A stretch of DNA of 64,000 nucleotides from CAWGGS01 sp963822095 (GCA_963822095.1 CAWGGS010000066.1:51797-115796), one strand, 5' to 3'; shown: positions 53,582 to 62,959, counted from the first letter of the stretch. Numbers and translations: made by a program. Notes: generated by a model not told the origin, from the letters alone.

Positions 53582-55273
53582 TTATTCGTCAATTGAGTTC
53601 AAGATTTTTTCCAGGAGCACCTTGGTTATCATATAGGTTGGAACGATGCCTTCCTTCCCCATAGCACCCGAGGCGAGTGTCTGACCGCTGATGAGCGGAT
53701 TGTCAGAAGCATAATAGGCATACCGTGTCTTCATTCCAGCTGGAATGAACCCTTGGATTATAGCTGCACTGATAGCACGCTGATAATGTCCTCCCTCCAT
53801 TTCCAAGCCAATCACCCTCCATGAAGAGGTGGAAAATCTCTCCAACACATCACGGTTTTGGAGTGAGGTTCCCAAGACCGTAAGCATCGGACCGTAATAA
53901 ACATCAACAGTATCTTCAAAATCATTGACCACCAGATCGTTGTTGACGATATAGTTATGGGGTGTTCCTTCCATAACATGGGCTGTTGCCAACATGATGT
54001 CCCCCTTTTTCCCAAGGAGAATCCCGGCCTTACCCATGATCGAAATGGATTCAAAATGAAAAGATATCGAGTGATCGTTAACGGAATACGGAGTCAAGAG
54101 CTCATCCATCGCCTCAAAGGCTTGGGTTCCGAAGGCATAATCCATAATGATCAACACAGGCATCCTTTCAGAGTGTAGCCCGACCCTGATATTGATTCGG
54201 GGGTGAAGTGTCGCCAAATCGACCTTGGCAGTATCAATAATATTGACATCTATTGTTGAACCGGATTTGTCCGTCAGAAAAACAAACCCATGTTTCTCTG
54301 CATACCGCTGAATTTTTTCTTCCTGTCCTCGAATGAGGTTTATCATTTCATAGAGATCTTCCGGAACATCCTCCCCGTTTGCCAGGAGCGCCCCGGCTCC
54401 GTAAATAATATTCTTCATCGAATGCATGTTGGCACTGATGATATGGACACTTCGACCTTGGTATCCAAGGTCGATAAGTTTCTCTTTGATCGATTTGGCC
54501 CATAACGATGCATACTTATGATGTCCAATCATCTCATGCAACGAAGGGGTAAAATAGATGGTCAGGTGATCTGCATCCGACAATTGCTCGCCCAGGGTTC
54601 TCTGGCCGAGACTATATATAATTTCAAACAGTCCGTTATTGTAATTCCCTGATTTTTTATGTTTTGCGAGGTAGTCGTAGGTGTTTTTCGTCTCTTTGTA
54701 GGTCCGGCCGAGCAGAATCGAGAGATTCCAGATAGCCTGATCAAGTGCGGCCCCCTGGAGCTCTTCTCCGTCGGTAACGACTTTTTCCAGATCATGCCAC
54801 TCTACAGAAACCTTGCCCTCCTTGTAATTTATCTGCTGATAAATTTTTTCCGCTTCAATTTGTAAGAAGGTAATATGAGTCAATACATCATAAATCTCTG
54901 TAGATCCTCTGGTAATAACAAAACATATTTCTTTATCTGAAACCACATACGAGATCCTTCTTCGTTTTAAAGGCACAACCTCTTCGAAGGATGTATTTTG
55001 GAAATCTTCCTGAGCCGTAAGGATAATTCGGTTGCACTTTTCAATTCCTCGGGGCATCCGGTCAATCACGTATTCAAGGCCTTTTAATTCGACAACTCTG
55101 GGGTCACTCATTGAGCCATAGATTTCAGGATTGAACAATTTCAGTGATTCTGAGAGTTTCTGTCCTGTCTTTCCCGAAGGCTTATAGTTTCCTCGAATGG
55201 TCAATGCATCAACGAGGACCTTGAAGGTTCTGATTGCCATTCGAGCCTTTTGCGATTTTGACAATTCCTCCAT
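53582..55273 (-). CDS. Uncharacterised protein with a nucleoside-phosphorylase-like C-terminus (DUF6909-like)
   Basis: 563 residues from the ATG at 55273, preceded by GAGGAG; a TTG five codons earlier is rejected. The N-terminal ~370 residues match nothing I know well. The last ~190 residues resemble the phosphorylase/nucleosidase superfamily: GKAGILLGKKGDIMLATAH, then GPMLTVLGTSLQNRDVLERF, GLEMEGGHYQRAI (EME as in MTA nucleosidase and AMP nucleosidase) and a closing Ser/Asp stretch ASDNPLI. I recall it as DUF6909. It lies 12 bases upstream of the histidine kinase on the same strand and may be cotranscribed with it. Confidence 0.65.
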   Translation of the reverse strand: MEELSKSQKARMAIRTFKVLVDALTIRGNYKPSGKTGQKLSESLKLFNPEIYGSMSDPRVVELKGLEYVIDRMPRGIEKCNRIILTAQEDFQNTSFEEVVPLKRRRISYVVSDKEICFVITRGSTEIYDVLTHITFLQIEAEKIYQQINYKEGKVSVEWHDLEKVVTDGEELQGAALDQAIWNLSILLGRTYKETKNTYDYLAKHKKSGNYNNGLFEIIYSLGQRTLGEQLSDADHLTIYFTPSLHEMIGHHKYASLWAKSIKEKLIDLGYQGRSVHIISANMHSMKNIIYGAGALLANGEDVPEDLYEMINLIRGQEEKIQRYAEKHGFVFLTDKSGSTIDVNIIDTAKVDLATLHPRINIRVGLHSERMPVLIIMDYAFGTQAFEAMDELLTPYSVNDHSISFHFESISIMGKAGILLGKKGDIMLATAHVMEGTPHNYIVNNDLVVNDFEDTVDVYYGPMLTVLGTSLQNRDVLERFSTSSWRVIGLEMEGGHYQRAISAAIIQGFIPAGMKTRYAYYASDNPLISGQTLASGAMGKEGIVPTYMITKVLLEKILNSIDE

Positions 55274-55955
55274 GAAAATACTCCTCAACTATTAGAAGAA
55301 TGAAATGTTGCTGTAAGAGTATAGCATAGAACCATAGCGGAAACCGCTGTAAAAACAAGCCATGGCTCTTGCTTTATGACTAATCCTATAAAATGGTCAG
55401 TTTCTCGTTCGGCACCAAATTTAACAACCTTTATACCAGATCACCAGGAACACGTTTTGAACATAGCACTTGACGCGTGATCATCAAATCCGATAATTAT
55501 GCTATTACATATTACTGATAAACCACCGGAGGAACTTCCTGGAGCAGGGCAAAGGCTGCCAAGAGAGACCCCAACCATTTATATTACTTTTTCACTTTTT
55601 ACATAAAATCAAACAAAAAAAACGAGATACAAATCCGTCGGTCTTCAAAGACAGGACCTAATACCAATAACTACACTTGTTCTTCTCTTAGTTATTGCTG
55701 TGCTCTTATAATTTATTTTTACCTAACTCATTAGTTTATAATTATTTATTTTGTAGCATTTTTTTTTATTGGAGATTAATCTATTCATGTCTGTCTTGAA
55801 ATTCGTGTCAAGTCAATACAGTTGTTCCGTTTTCAATCAAGATGTTTTTAATACAATGGGTGCTCTTACCTTTCGTACAGGAGATAAGCACAAAGTAACT
55901 ACTGTAAAATACTAGGAGCAGGTAATTCGTTAATTTCAAAAAGTGGAGAACAACA
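55274..55955. other. Intergenic region before mdh
   Basis: About 680 AT-rich bases between divergent genes, with no frame that looks coding. It should contain the promoter of mdh and that of the phosphorylase-like/histidine kinase pair. I found no hairpin, repeat or RNA gene of note. Confidence 0.5.
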
Positions 55956-56933
55956 ATGAAATCCCCAGTACGTGTTGCCATAACAGGTGCAGCCGGCCAA
56001 ATCAGCTATTCGATTATCTTCCGTATTGCCAGTGGAAGTATGCTTGGCGATGATCAACCCGTGATTTTACAGCTCTTGGAGATCCCCCCGGCAATGAACG
56101 CCTTAAACGGCGTGGTAATGGAATTAAATGACTGTGCCTTTCCTCTGGTACATGGAATAGTCGCGACAGACGATCCCAATGTAGCCTTTAAAGACACTGA
56201 TTATGCTATCTTGGTCGGCGCCCGCCCCCGAGGACCTGGAATGGAACGCTCCGACCTCTTAAAGGCTAATGCCGCAATTTTCTCAGTCCAGGGCAAGGCT
56301 CTGAACCAACATGCCAATAGAAATGTCAAGGTTCTTGTCGTAGGCAATCCGGCAAATACCAATGCATTGATCACATTGAAAAATGCCCCTGACCTGAATC
56401 CTCGCCACATTACAGCGATGATGCGTCTTGATCATAACCGATCTCTTTCCCAGATTGCTGAAAAAACCGGAAGCCATACCACCAAAGTTGAGAGGATGGT
56501 AGTCTGGGGCAATCATTCTGCTACCCAGTATCCTGACATAAGTTATGCAACCGTTGACGGAGAACCGGTAAAATCAAAAGTTGACGATGACTGGAACGTC
56601 AACACCTTCATTCCCGTTGTTCAACAACGCGGCGCCGCAATAATCAAGGCACGTGGTGCATCAAGTGCCGCTTCCGCTGCTTCCGCTGCCGTCAATCATA
56701 TGCGCAGCTGGGCTCTCGGCAGCAACGGACAATGGGTCAGCATGGGTGTTCACAGCAAGGGAAATTCTTATGGAATAGATGAAGACATTATTTATTCTTT
56801 CCCGATTACCTGTGAAAACGGAGAGTGGAAAGAAGTATCAGGTTTAGAAATCAGTGATTTCAGCCGCGAGCGTATGACACTTACCGAAAAAGAACTATTA
56901 GATGAAAAGGCTGCGATAGCAGATCTCCTCTAA
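55956..56933 (+). CDS. mdh: Malate dehydrogenase
   Basis: NAD-dependent interconversion of malate and oxaloacetate. The 325-residue protein is of the cytosolic-type group: VAITGAAGQISYSIIFRIASG (segment) for NAD binding, ILVGARPRGPGMERSDLL as the mobile loop, VVGNPANTNA, MMRLDHNRS with the catalytic Asp, and WGNHSATQYPD with the catalytic His. The start has GTGGAGAAC 8-10 bases upstream. It is a single gene ended by a strong intrinsic terminator. With the malic enzyme at 29-31 kb it covers the malate node. Confidence 0.98.
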   Translation: MKSPVRVAITGAAGQISYSIIFRIASGSMLGDDQPVILQLLEIPPAMNALNGVVMELNDCAFPLVHGIVATDDPNVAFKDTDYAILVGARPRGPGMERSDLLKANAAIFSVQGKALNQHANRNVKVLVVGNPANTNALITLKNAPDLNPRHITAMMRLDHNRSLSQIAEKTGSHTTKVERMVVWGNHSATQYPDISYATVDGEPVKSKVDDDWNVNTFIPVVQQRGAAIIKARGASSAASAASAAVNHMRSWALGSNGQWVSMGVHSKGNSYGIDEDIIYSFPITCENGEWKEVSGLEISDFSRERMTLTEKELLDEKAAIADLL

Positions 56934-56952
56934 TTTCTCTCTTTCTTTTTCT

Positions 56953-57864
56953 CTAGTTGAAGGGAATGCCCTCTTGGGTATTCCCTTTTTTTTTCCCAAA
57001 GGTTGATTGTATCAAAAGACCAATGATGATGAAGACAAGGCCGATCAGTGTGGATTTTAAGATCTCTTCACCAACGAAAAAATGAATCAACACCAGCGAG
57101 AGAAACGGCGAAATAAAGATTAAGTTGGCAATTCTTGCTGTATTGCTTGAGCATTTCAGGGCCTTAAGCCAAAGAACATAGGTTACCCCCATCTCGAAAA
57201 TCCCAACATATACCGCTCCCAATACTCCGGGAAGACGTATTCCCCAACCTTTGGTAAGGGTGAGATAGATTGCAATCATCGGTACGCCACAAACAAAATT
57301 CAAAAACAAGCCAATAACGGGATCTCGAGTATCTTTGGTATTGGCGATCCAATAAAGAGCCCAGATAACAGTCGAAAAAAGAGCCAGCCCCACCCCGAGA
57401 GGGCTATCGAATTTTAGAGAGAAGATATTCCCTTTAGAGGAAATGACCACCACACCAATGTAACTCGTACCAATTGCCAAAAAATCGATGGGACGAATCT
57501 TTTGTCCAAGTAATGGAATGGACAGTAAGGAAAGAGTAATTGCCCAGGTATAATTGAGGGCCTGGGCCTGCTGGGCGGGTAAAAGATCGTAGGCGTAAAA
57601 AAGAATGAGATAATACAGAAAAGGATTGAGCAAACCAAATGTAGTTGAGATCCACCAATCTCCTTTCTTGAGCTTTAAAAGCTGCCCCCCCCTCCCCTGT
57701 AGCAAAATAATAAGCAAAAGAGTAACACAAGACGAAAGGGAGGAAAAAAAGAGCAACTGTCCCGGGGACAGATAACGAAGTGAAATTTTAAAGGCACTTG
57801 CCACCGTCGACCAGAAAAGGACTGCTGTCAATGCAAAAATATACGAGTCCCTCTGCTTAGACAT
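56953..57864 (-). CDS. EamA/DMT-family exporter
   Basis: 303 residues with ten hydrophobic segments in two EamA repeats (about 8-140 and 150-290). The first repeat begins FALTAVLFWSTVASAFKISLRY, the second has FSTVIWALYWIANTKD and ends with FIIIGLLIQSTF. This is the drug/metabolite transporter superfamily, typically exporting amino acids or other small metabolites; the substrate is not readable. It is a single minus-strand gene. Its last ~10 codons overlap the mdh terminator hairpin on the other strand. Confidence 0.9.
   Translation of the reverse strand: MSKQRDSYIFALTAVLFWSTVASAFKISLRYLSPGQLLFFSSLSSCVTLLLIILLQGRGGQLLKLKKGDWWISTTFGLLNPFLYYLILFYAYDLLPAQQAQALNYTWAITLSLLSIPLLGQKIRPIDFLAIGTSYIGVVVISSKGNIFSLKFDSPLGVGLALFSTVIWALYWIANTKDTRDPVIGLFLNFVCGVPMIAIYLTLTKGWGIRLPGVLGAVYVGIFEMGVTYVLWLKALKCSSNTARIANLIFISPFLSLVLIHFFVGEEILKSTLIGLVFIIIGLLIQSTFGKKKGNTQEGIPFN
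56961..56994 (+). terminator. Intrinsic terminator of mdh inside the end of the EamA gene
   Basis: AGGGAATGCCC (56961-56971), loop TCTT, then GGGTATTCCCT (56976-56986), an 11-bp stem with one G-U, followed by eight T. It lies 28 bases after the mdh stop and within the coding end of the convergent gene. Confidence 0.92.
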
Positions 57865-58358
57865 CTTTTATGTTCTCTCATTGCAATTTTATGTACTCGG
57901 GAAGACCAGTATCAGCAGATCGAAGATGATTAAAAATAACCTGAACCAGGAAACAGCGGCGTTTTTCTGTGACAATGAGTACCCAAAGTAGCGATGCTGT
58001 CATCGGCCGGAGGCAATAGCACTGCTGAGGGGCCCTGAATCCTCTCAAATGATACGAATGGTGAGAAAGAATGGTACGGATTAAGTCGGATTCCGATAAG
58101 CTTTCCCGGTCTTTCGGTATTGGCTCCGAGGTATTTGGGCCCGGTTTTCCTTACCGGAAAAGATGCTCCATTTTACCAACAATTTCAGTCAGGGCAATGG
58201 AAATCAATCAAGGAATCGGTTTTAATCACCCATCGTATTAAAACTTTTTTACCAATCAAGCAATTTTATGGTTATAGTAAAATTGCTTTACCTTCCAAGA
58301 ATACGGAGCTATATATGTAAACCTTATTTTTCAAACAATAGCTTGGAGACCAGAAGAT
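57865..58358. other. Intergenic region before nadA
   Basis: About 490 bases between the divergent EamA and nadA genes. The plus-strand frame 58120-58320 (66 codons) has no ribosome site and no family pattern. One AT-rich hairpin with a T-run lies at 58218-58250. No RNA gene or repeat was seen. Confidence 0.5.
58218..58250 (+). terminator. Weak terminator-like hairpin upstream of nadA
   Basis: GTTTTAAT (58219-58226) pairs with ATTAAAAC (58237-58244), plus an outer G-U, loop of 10, followed by six T. It is 109 bases before the nadA start. It could be an attenuator in the nadA leader, but the stem has only two GC pairs. Confidence 0.35.
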
Positions 58359-59405
58359 TTGCAAAGCAAAACACGTTCTATAGTTCTTCCCAAAGTAATT
58401 GTCCCAGAACATCCCGAAAAACAGAAACTGTCCGCCGAACAGGAATCAGACTTAACAGACCGGATCAAAGACCTCCTGAAAAAGCAGAACGCGGTCTTGG
58501 TTGCTCATTACTATACCGATGGGAGACTCCAGAATCTCGCCGAAGAAACAGGTGGATGCGTAGCAGACTCACTTGAGATGGCTCGTTTTGGAATGAATCA
58601 TCCCGCCCAGACGTTGATCGTTGCCGGTGTCCGTTTTATGGGAGAGACTTCTAAGATTTTAAACAATGAAAAACGTGTTTTAATGCCCGACCTGGATGCA
58701 ACCTGTTCTCTTGATGATAACTGCCCCATCGATCTCTTTTCCAATTTTTGCGACCAATATCCTGATCATACCGTTGTCGTTTACGCCAATACCAGCGCCA
58801 GGGTGAAAGCACGTTCCGACTGGGTGGTCACCTCCGGCATTGCCCTTGATATAATCTCTTATCTTGCTGAGAGGGGAGAAAAAATCATCTGGGCTCCTGA
58901 CAAACATCTCGGACGATATATCCAGAATCGAACAGGCGCTGACATGATCCTTTGGCCCGGCTCCTGCATTGTCCACGAAGAGTTTAGATCCGTTGCCCTG
59001 CAGAGAATTCGGAAGCTGCACCCCGGAGCAGCCGTTCTTGTTCACCCGGAATCCCCCCAAGATGTGATCAGCCAGGCAGATGTGGTAGGATCAACCACTG
59101 CTCTGATTAAGGCAGTAGGCTCCATGCCCAACGATGAATTTATTGTTGCCACAGATGCAGGGATTTTCAACAAAATGCGTCAAATAGCACCAGGAAAGAT
59201 CCTCATTGAAGCTCCAACTGCAGGCGATGGTGCCACCTGCCAAAGTTGTGCCCATTGTCCATGGATGGAGATGAACTCATTACAGAAACTGGTAAACGTT
59301 CTGGAGACGGGCACAAACGAAATCAAAGTTGATCACCTCTTAGCCGAACAAGCTAGAGTTCCTATAATTCGAATGCTTGAATTTTCAAAAAATATCATTC
59401 GGTAG
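58359..59405 (+). CDS. nadA: Quinolinate synthase
   Basis: [4Fe-4S] enzyme that condenses iminoaspartate and dihydroxyacetone phosphate to quinolinate, the first committed precursor of NAD. The 348-residue protein begins at a TTG (no ATG upstream in frame; GGAG lies 12-15 bases before). It has VAHYYTDGRLQ, the Cys in MPDLDATCSLDDNC, WPGSCIVHEEF, HPESPQDVI, and the cluster motif CQSCAHCPWM with Cys294, 297 and 300. nadB and nadC are not next to it. With nadD at 12 kb, two NAD steps lie in this window. Confidence 0.97.
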   Translation: MQSKTRSIVLPKVIVPEHPEKQKLSAEQESDLTDRIKDLLKKQNAVLVAHYYTDGRLQNLAEETGGCVADSLEMARFGMNHPAQTLIVAGVRFMGETSKILNNEKRVLMPDLDATCSLDDNCPIDLFSNFCDQYPDHTVVVYANTSARVKARSDWVVTSGIALDIISYLAERGEKIIWAPDKHLGRYIQNRTGADMILWPGSCIVHEEFRSVALQRIRKLHPGAAVLVHPESPQDVISQADVVGSTTALIKAVGSMPNDEFIVATDAGIFNKMRQIAPGKILIEAPTAGDGATCQSCAHCPWMEMNSLQKLVNVLETGTNEIKVDHLLAEQARVPIIRMLEFSKNIIR

Positions 59406-59609
59406 TGGGTGAAATACAAGCAGTACTGAGCACATATTTGTTTCTCTCCCTTTATCTTCCGACATTGAATTTTCTATTATTGGCAACCTCATAAAAACCT
59501 TTAGTCTGAGGATGGCCAAGTAAAAAGCCAATATATGCGAGACGAAACGCGCAATTTTTTTTTGTGCTTCTGCATAGTAAGGATACGTTGTAACGATTAA
59601 TATTTTGGG

Positions 59610-60716
59610 TTAGGACAGGAGCCATTCTTCGTAGTGTTTTTTTAAGGTATCCCACTGGAATTTATTTGTCATTCCATTCCTATCAGCTTCTTTTAACCTA
59701 CAGTTTTCATGGAGTAACGCAGTGAGTCTCACCGGCAATTCTCCCTCCTTATACAAATACCTTTGATCAAACAGTTCGCGATACGACAACCTGTCAGGAA
59801 CAAGCGGCAAGCATCCTGCTCTTACCGCTTCCAGGATAGAAATTCCGAAAAACTCTTGAAATGCCGTGGAAACTACGACCCCTCCTCGTTTAAGCCATTT
59901 CATATATTCGTATCTCGACTCAATAAATCCGAAGTGAAGTATCCTTCTTTTAAGCCGCATCCGTGCCTCTGGAAAACATGCAGGGATATCTCTAAACGAT
60001 TGCCCGACAACTATAAGATTGAACGGTACGTTTTGATCCTGCAATTCATAAAGAACCGCAAAAAACTCTTCAGGATTTTTGTCATGTTCCCATCTATGAT
60101 TCCAGATGATAACAGGAACCTCCTGCTCCTTTTCGTCCGGAAGTGCATCAAGAGCGGAAAAATCGATCCCCGGAGAGAGGACGATGCTCTTTTCCTGAAT
60201 TTCCAACAATACTCCTGCGATATTCATGTCCACGGACTTATCTAAATACTTTCGGCAATTTTTATAGAAACTTTCCATGTTATAGAAGGAGTTAAAGGCA
60301 ATTCGATCGGATGCGAGAGCCGTGGTGAAGTTGAGTGCCTGGTACTGGTATGATTCTTCGTCTTTTATTTTGTTCGGATAGGCAAACTGATTTTCATGAA
60401 AATAGGTACAGAATTTAGTCTTCCTTTCCCAACCTTCAATACCCTCAAGGAGTATACGAAGCGTGGCAAGATCCACAAAGGAAGAGGAAAGGACGACATC
60501 AAATCTTCTTTTACTAAGAGGCATCTTTTTTACCTCTTGGGCAAACCATATAGCAGATAGCTGCATACGCATCTTCCATTTTCGCGCAGGCAATGCCAAT
60601 AGCGTATATTCTGTTGACAGGTTCCTCTGTAATCCTTCGAGAAATACTTGATGTGACCCACCGAAATAAGGTTCAACTATGAGAATGCGTTTTTTTCTTG
60701 ATGTTGGAGGTTCCAC
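59610..60716 (-). CDS. Glycosyltransferase of the tRNA-queuosine mannosyltransferase (GTDC1/DUF3524) family
   Basis: 368 residues starting at a GTG with AGAGGA upstream. The N-terminus ILIVEPYFGGSHQVFLEGL is the hallmark of the DUF3524/GTDC1 family; in animals this family (QTMAN) adds mannose to queuosine in tRNA-Asp. Other matches are YFHENQFAYPNK (about 115-126), IIWNHRWEHDKNPEEFF (about 215) and the glycosyltransferase-4 end with AFQEFFGISILEAVRAGC. Bacterial members are probably tRNA or other glycosyltransferases. No queuosine-synthesis gene (tgt, queA, queG) is in the window, so the acceptor is not shown by context. It is divergent from ppsR. Confidence 0.75.
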   Translation of the reverse strand: MEPPTSRKKRILIVEPYFGGSHQVFLEGLQRNLSTEYTLLALPARKWKMRMQLSAIWFAQEVKKMPLSKRRFDVVLSSSFVDLATLRILLEGIEGWERKTKFCTYFHENQFAYPNKIKDEESYQYQALNFTTALASDRIAFNSFYNMESFYKNCRKYLDKSVDMNIAGVLLEIQEKSIVLSPGIDFSALDALPDEKEQEVPVIIWNHRWEHDKNPEEFFAVLYELQDQNVPFNLIVVGQSFRDIPACFPEARMRLKRRILHFGFIESRYEYMKWLKRGGVVVSTAFQEFFGISILEAVRAGCLPLVPDRLSYRELFDQRYLYKEGELPVRLTALLHENCRLKEADRNGMTNKFQWDTLKKHYEEWLLS

Positions 60717-60808
60717 AATATTTCCTCTTTAAACTGATGTTTTTTCGAAGTATGCTTGAACTTACGGAAGTTGCAAGATTAAACTATCAGTCCACGGGAG
60801 GCAAGCCG

Positions 60809-61627
60809 ATGTGGAAAACGAAGAATGTGTACTATGTTTCCGGGGGCACCGGAATCTTGGCCAAAAACATGGGGAAAGCCCTTTTGGCTCAGTTTCCGGA
60901 CATAAGCTTCGCGGAAGAACTTTTTCCATTCATCCGTACGCAGAGTGAAGCCGAGTTGATTCTCGAAAAAATCTTCGACCAGTCATTGGGTAATTATCCC
61001 ATCGTATTTTCAACAATCTTCATCAAGGAACTCAACGATATTTTTGATATACCGGAGGTGGAGTTTCTCAACATATTCGATCATTTTTTAGGCCATCTTG
61101 AAGACCGCTTAGAGGCTAAGGCAGTGCGAATTTCCGGGTTTTCAAGGCATCTAGACAACACAACCCTGACCAAACGGGTCAATGCCATTGAATTCAGCAT
61201 CTCCCATGACGATGGAACAGGTATGATCGACTATGACGATGCCGATCTTATACTTGTTGGGGTTTCCCGTTCAGGAAAGACCCCGGTTTCTGCATATCTT
61301 GCAACGCAAATGGGTGTGAAAACGGCAAATTATCCGCTTATTGAAGATGATCTCAATCTGTATCAGATTCCCGCAGAGGTGGCCAGAAATATACAACGGG
61401 TGGTTGGCCTATCAACAAGCCCTCAAACATTGCATTCTTTCAGGGAAAGCAGATACAGGGGAAGCAAGTACTCAATGCTCACAACATGCGTGCGCGAAAT
61501 CAGCCAGGCTAATAAGATCTTTCAAAAATACAGCATCCCTGTTGTGTTTACCGATGGAAGCTCAATTGAAGAGATTGCTACACAGATCACCCAACAGTTG
61601 CATTTAAATGTTACAACCAGCTTCTAA
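60809..61627 (+). CDS. ppsR: Pyruvate dikinase / PEP synthase regulatory kinase-phosphorylase (PpsR/PDRP)
   Basis: DUF299 family bifunctional ADP-dependent kinase and Pi-dependent pyrophosphorylase that switches pyruvate phosphate dikinase or PEP synthase off and on. The 272-residue protein starts at the ATG at 60809, preceded by GGGAGG with 8 bases spacing; a frame 37 codons longer is rejected. It has YYVSGGTG at the start, RVNAIEFSISHDDG, the P-loop GVSRSGKTPVSAYLA, and SRYRGSKYSML. The target dikinase gene is not in the window. Convergent with coaBC. Confidence 0.96.
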   Translation: MWKTKNVYYVSGGTGILAKNMGKALLAQFPDISFAEELFPFIRTQSEAELILEKIFDQSLGNYPIVFSTIFIKELNDIFDIPEVEFLNIFDHFLGHLEDRLEAKAVRISGFSRHLDNTTLTKRVNAIEFSISHDDGTGMIDYDDADLILVGVSRSGKTPVSAYLATQMGVKTANYPLIEDDLNLYQIPAEVARNIQRVVGLSTSPQTLHSFRESRYRGSKYSMLTTCVREISQANKIFQKYSIPVVFTDGSSIEEIATQITQQLHLNVTTSF

Positions 61628-61675
61628 TATCTTCCGATGGATACTCACTGTCGTGCCTTTAGGGTGTGGGGTGTT

Positions 61676-62896
61676 TTATGGTGTATCTAAAACCGGTAAC
61701 AATGCAACAATATGATCCAGAATGAGATCTGCAGTCTGTTCCTTGCCTGCAAACGGGAGCTCTACAATGCCGTTATGACCAATGAGCGTTATCTGATTGG
61801 TGTCGGCTTCAAATCCTCTATCATCCCTGCTGATATCATTAACCGCTATCAGGTCGAGATTCTTTTTCTCCAGTTTTTTCTTTCCCTGGTCAAGGAGATT
61901 TGAGCTTTCAGCAGCAAAACCAATAAGCAGTTGTTGTCCACCTTTTTTTATTGTCCCTAATTCCTGCAGAATATCAGGGTTTGGAACGAGTCGAAGCAAG
62001 AGTTCAGCCTGTTCTTTCTTTACCTTATCGGTATATCTGGTTTCCGGTCTGAAATCACTGACGGCAGCAGCCTTGATAACAATATCCGTATCGGCAAATT
62101 TTTCAAGTACCACGGAACGCATATCATCAGCAGTTCGAACATCATACCGTTTAACTCCCTCAGGGCAGGCAAGTGCCGTTGGTCCACTTACCAAAACAAC
62201 CTCCGCCCCGCGCCTGTAGGCTGCTCTGGCCATGGCATACCCCATCTTACCGGAAGAACGGTTGCTCAAAAATCTTGCCGGATCCAAGGTCTCCCTGGTG
62301 GGACCGGCGGTAACCAGAATCTTTAGACCAGTAAGATCCCCTTTAGACAGGGAACGAAGGAGAACCTCTTTGACAATCTCCCACTCAGGCAACCGTCCCT
62401 GCCCCTCATCTTTGCATGCCATCATTCCACATTCCGGATCAACGATCTGGTAGTTCAATTCTTTTAGTTTTGCTAAATTTGCCTGGGTTATCGGATGGGA
62501 ATACATCTGGCTGTTCATCGCCGGACAGACGATAACTTTTTTACCTCCGGCAGCAAGAACCGTGGCGCTTAAAAGATCATCGGCAAAGCCATTCGCCAAC
62601 CTGGCTATGGTCTGGGCTGTAGCCGGTGCGATTAGCAGAATATCAGCTTCTCTTCCCAAAGAGATATGTGAGATTTCAGGGCCTTCTTCAGGAGAAAACA
62701 TTTCCGAAAAGACCTTTTCTCCGGACAAGGCCGCAAAGGTCAGCGATGTGACAAATTTCTTTGCAGATTCAGTCATTATGACCGAGACACGGGCTTCATC
62801 CTTGGCAAGAGTGCTCACCCACCCAGCCACCTTGAAGGCCGCAATGCTCCCTGAGATCCCTATGACTATTTTTTTTCCGGCAAAAGAAGTGTGCAT
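61676..62896 (-). CDS. coaBC: Bifunctional phosphopantothenoylcysteine decarboxylase / synthetase
   Basis: Two steps of coenzyme A synthesis. I place the start at the ATG at 62896 (406 residues, MHTSFAGKKIVIGISGSIAA); a start at 62953 would lie inside a terminator hairpin and adds a non-family tail. The CoaC half (1-180) has GISGSIAAFK, PATAQTIARLANG and CPAMNSQMYSHP. The CoaB half (from about 190) has VTAGPTRETLDPARFLSN, RSSGKMGYAMA, VIKAAAVSDFRP, and LVPNPDIL. The Shine-Dalgarno sequence is weak. It is followed upstream by the BI-1 gene and its terminator. Confidence 0.95.
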   Translation of the reverse strand: MHTSFAGKKIVIGISGSIAAFKVAGWVSTLAKDEARVSVIMTESAKKFVTSLTFAALSGEKVFSEMFSPEEGPEISHISLGREADILLIAPATAQTIARLANGFADDLLSATVLAAGGKKVIVCPAMNSQMYSHPITQANLAKLKELNYQIVDPECGMMACKDEGQGRLPEWEIVKEVLLRSLSKGDLTGLKILVTAGPTRETLDPARFLSNRSSGKMGYAMARAAYRRGAEVVLVSGPTALACPEGVKRYDVRTADDMRSVVLEKFADTDIVIKAAAVSDFRPETRYTDKVKKEQAELLLRLVPNPDILQELGTIKKGGQQLLIGFAAESSNLLDQGKKKLEKKNLDLIAVNDISRDDRGFEADTNQITLIGHNGIVELPFAGKEQTADLILDHIVALLPVLDTP

Positions 62897-62921
62897 GGCA
62901 AAAAAGATACAAGTTCCTGGG

Positions 62922-62959
62922 AATAAAAAAAAGCATGTCCGAGTAACGGACATGCTTTT
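62922..62959 (-). terminator. Intrinsic terminator of the BI-1/YccA gene
   Basis: AAAAGCATGTCCG (62929-62941) pairs perfectly with 62947-62959, loop AGTAA, 13 bp. On the minus strand the stem is followed by TTTTTTTTATT. It separates the BI-1 gene from coaBC. Confidence 0.9.

Noticed and set aside
58120..58320. 66-codon plus-strand frame upstream of nadA
   Set aside because: No ribosome site or conserved pattern, and it contains the weak terminator-like hairpin.
59452..59655. 67-codon minus-strand frame overlapping the end of the GTDC1-like gene
   Set aside because: Overlaps a clear gene, has no ribosome site, and a vague resemblance to mobile-element remnants could not be supported.
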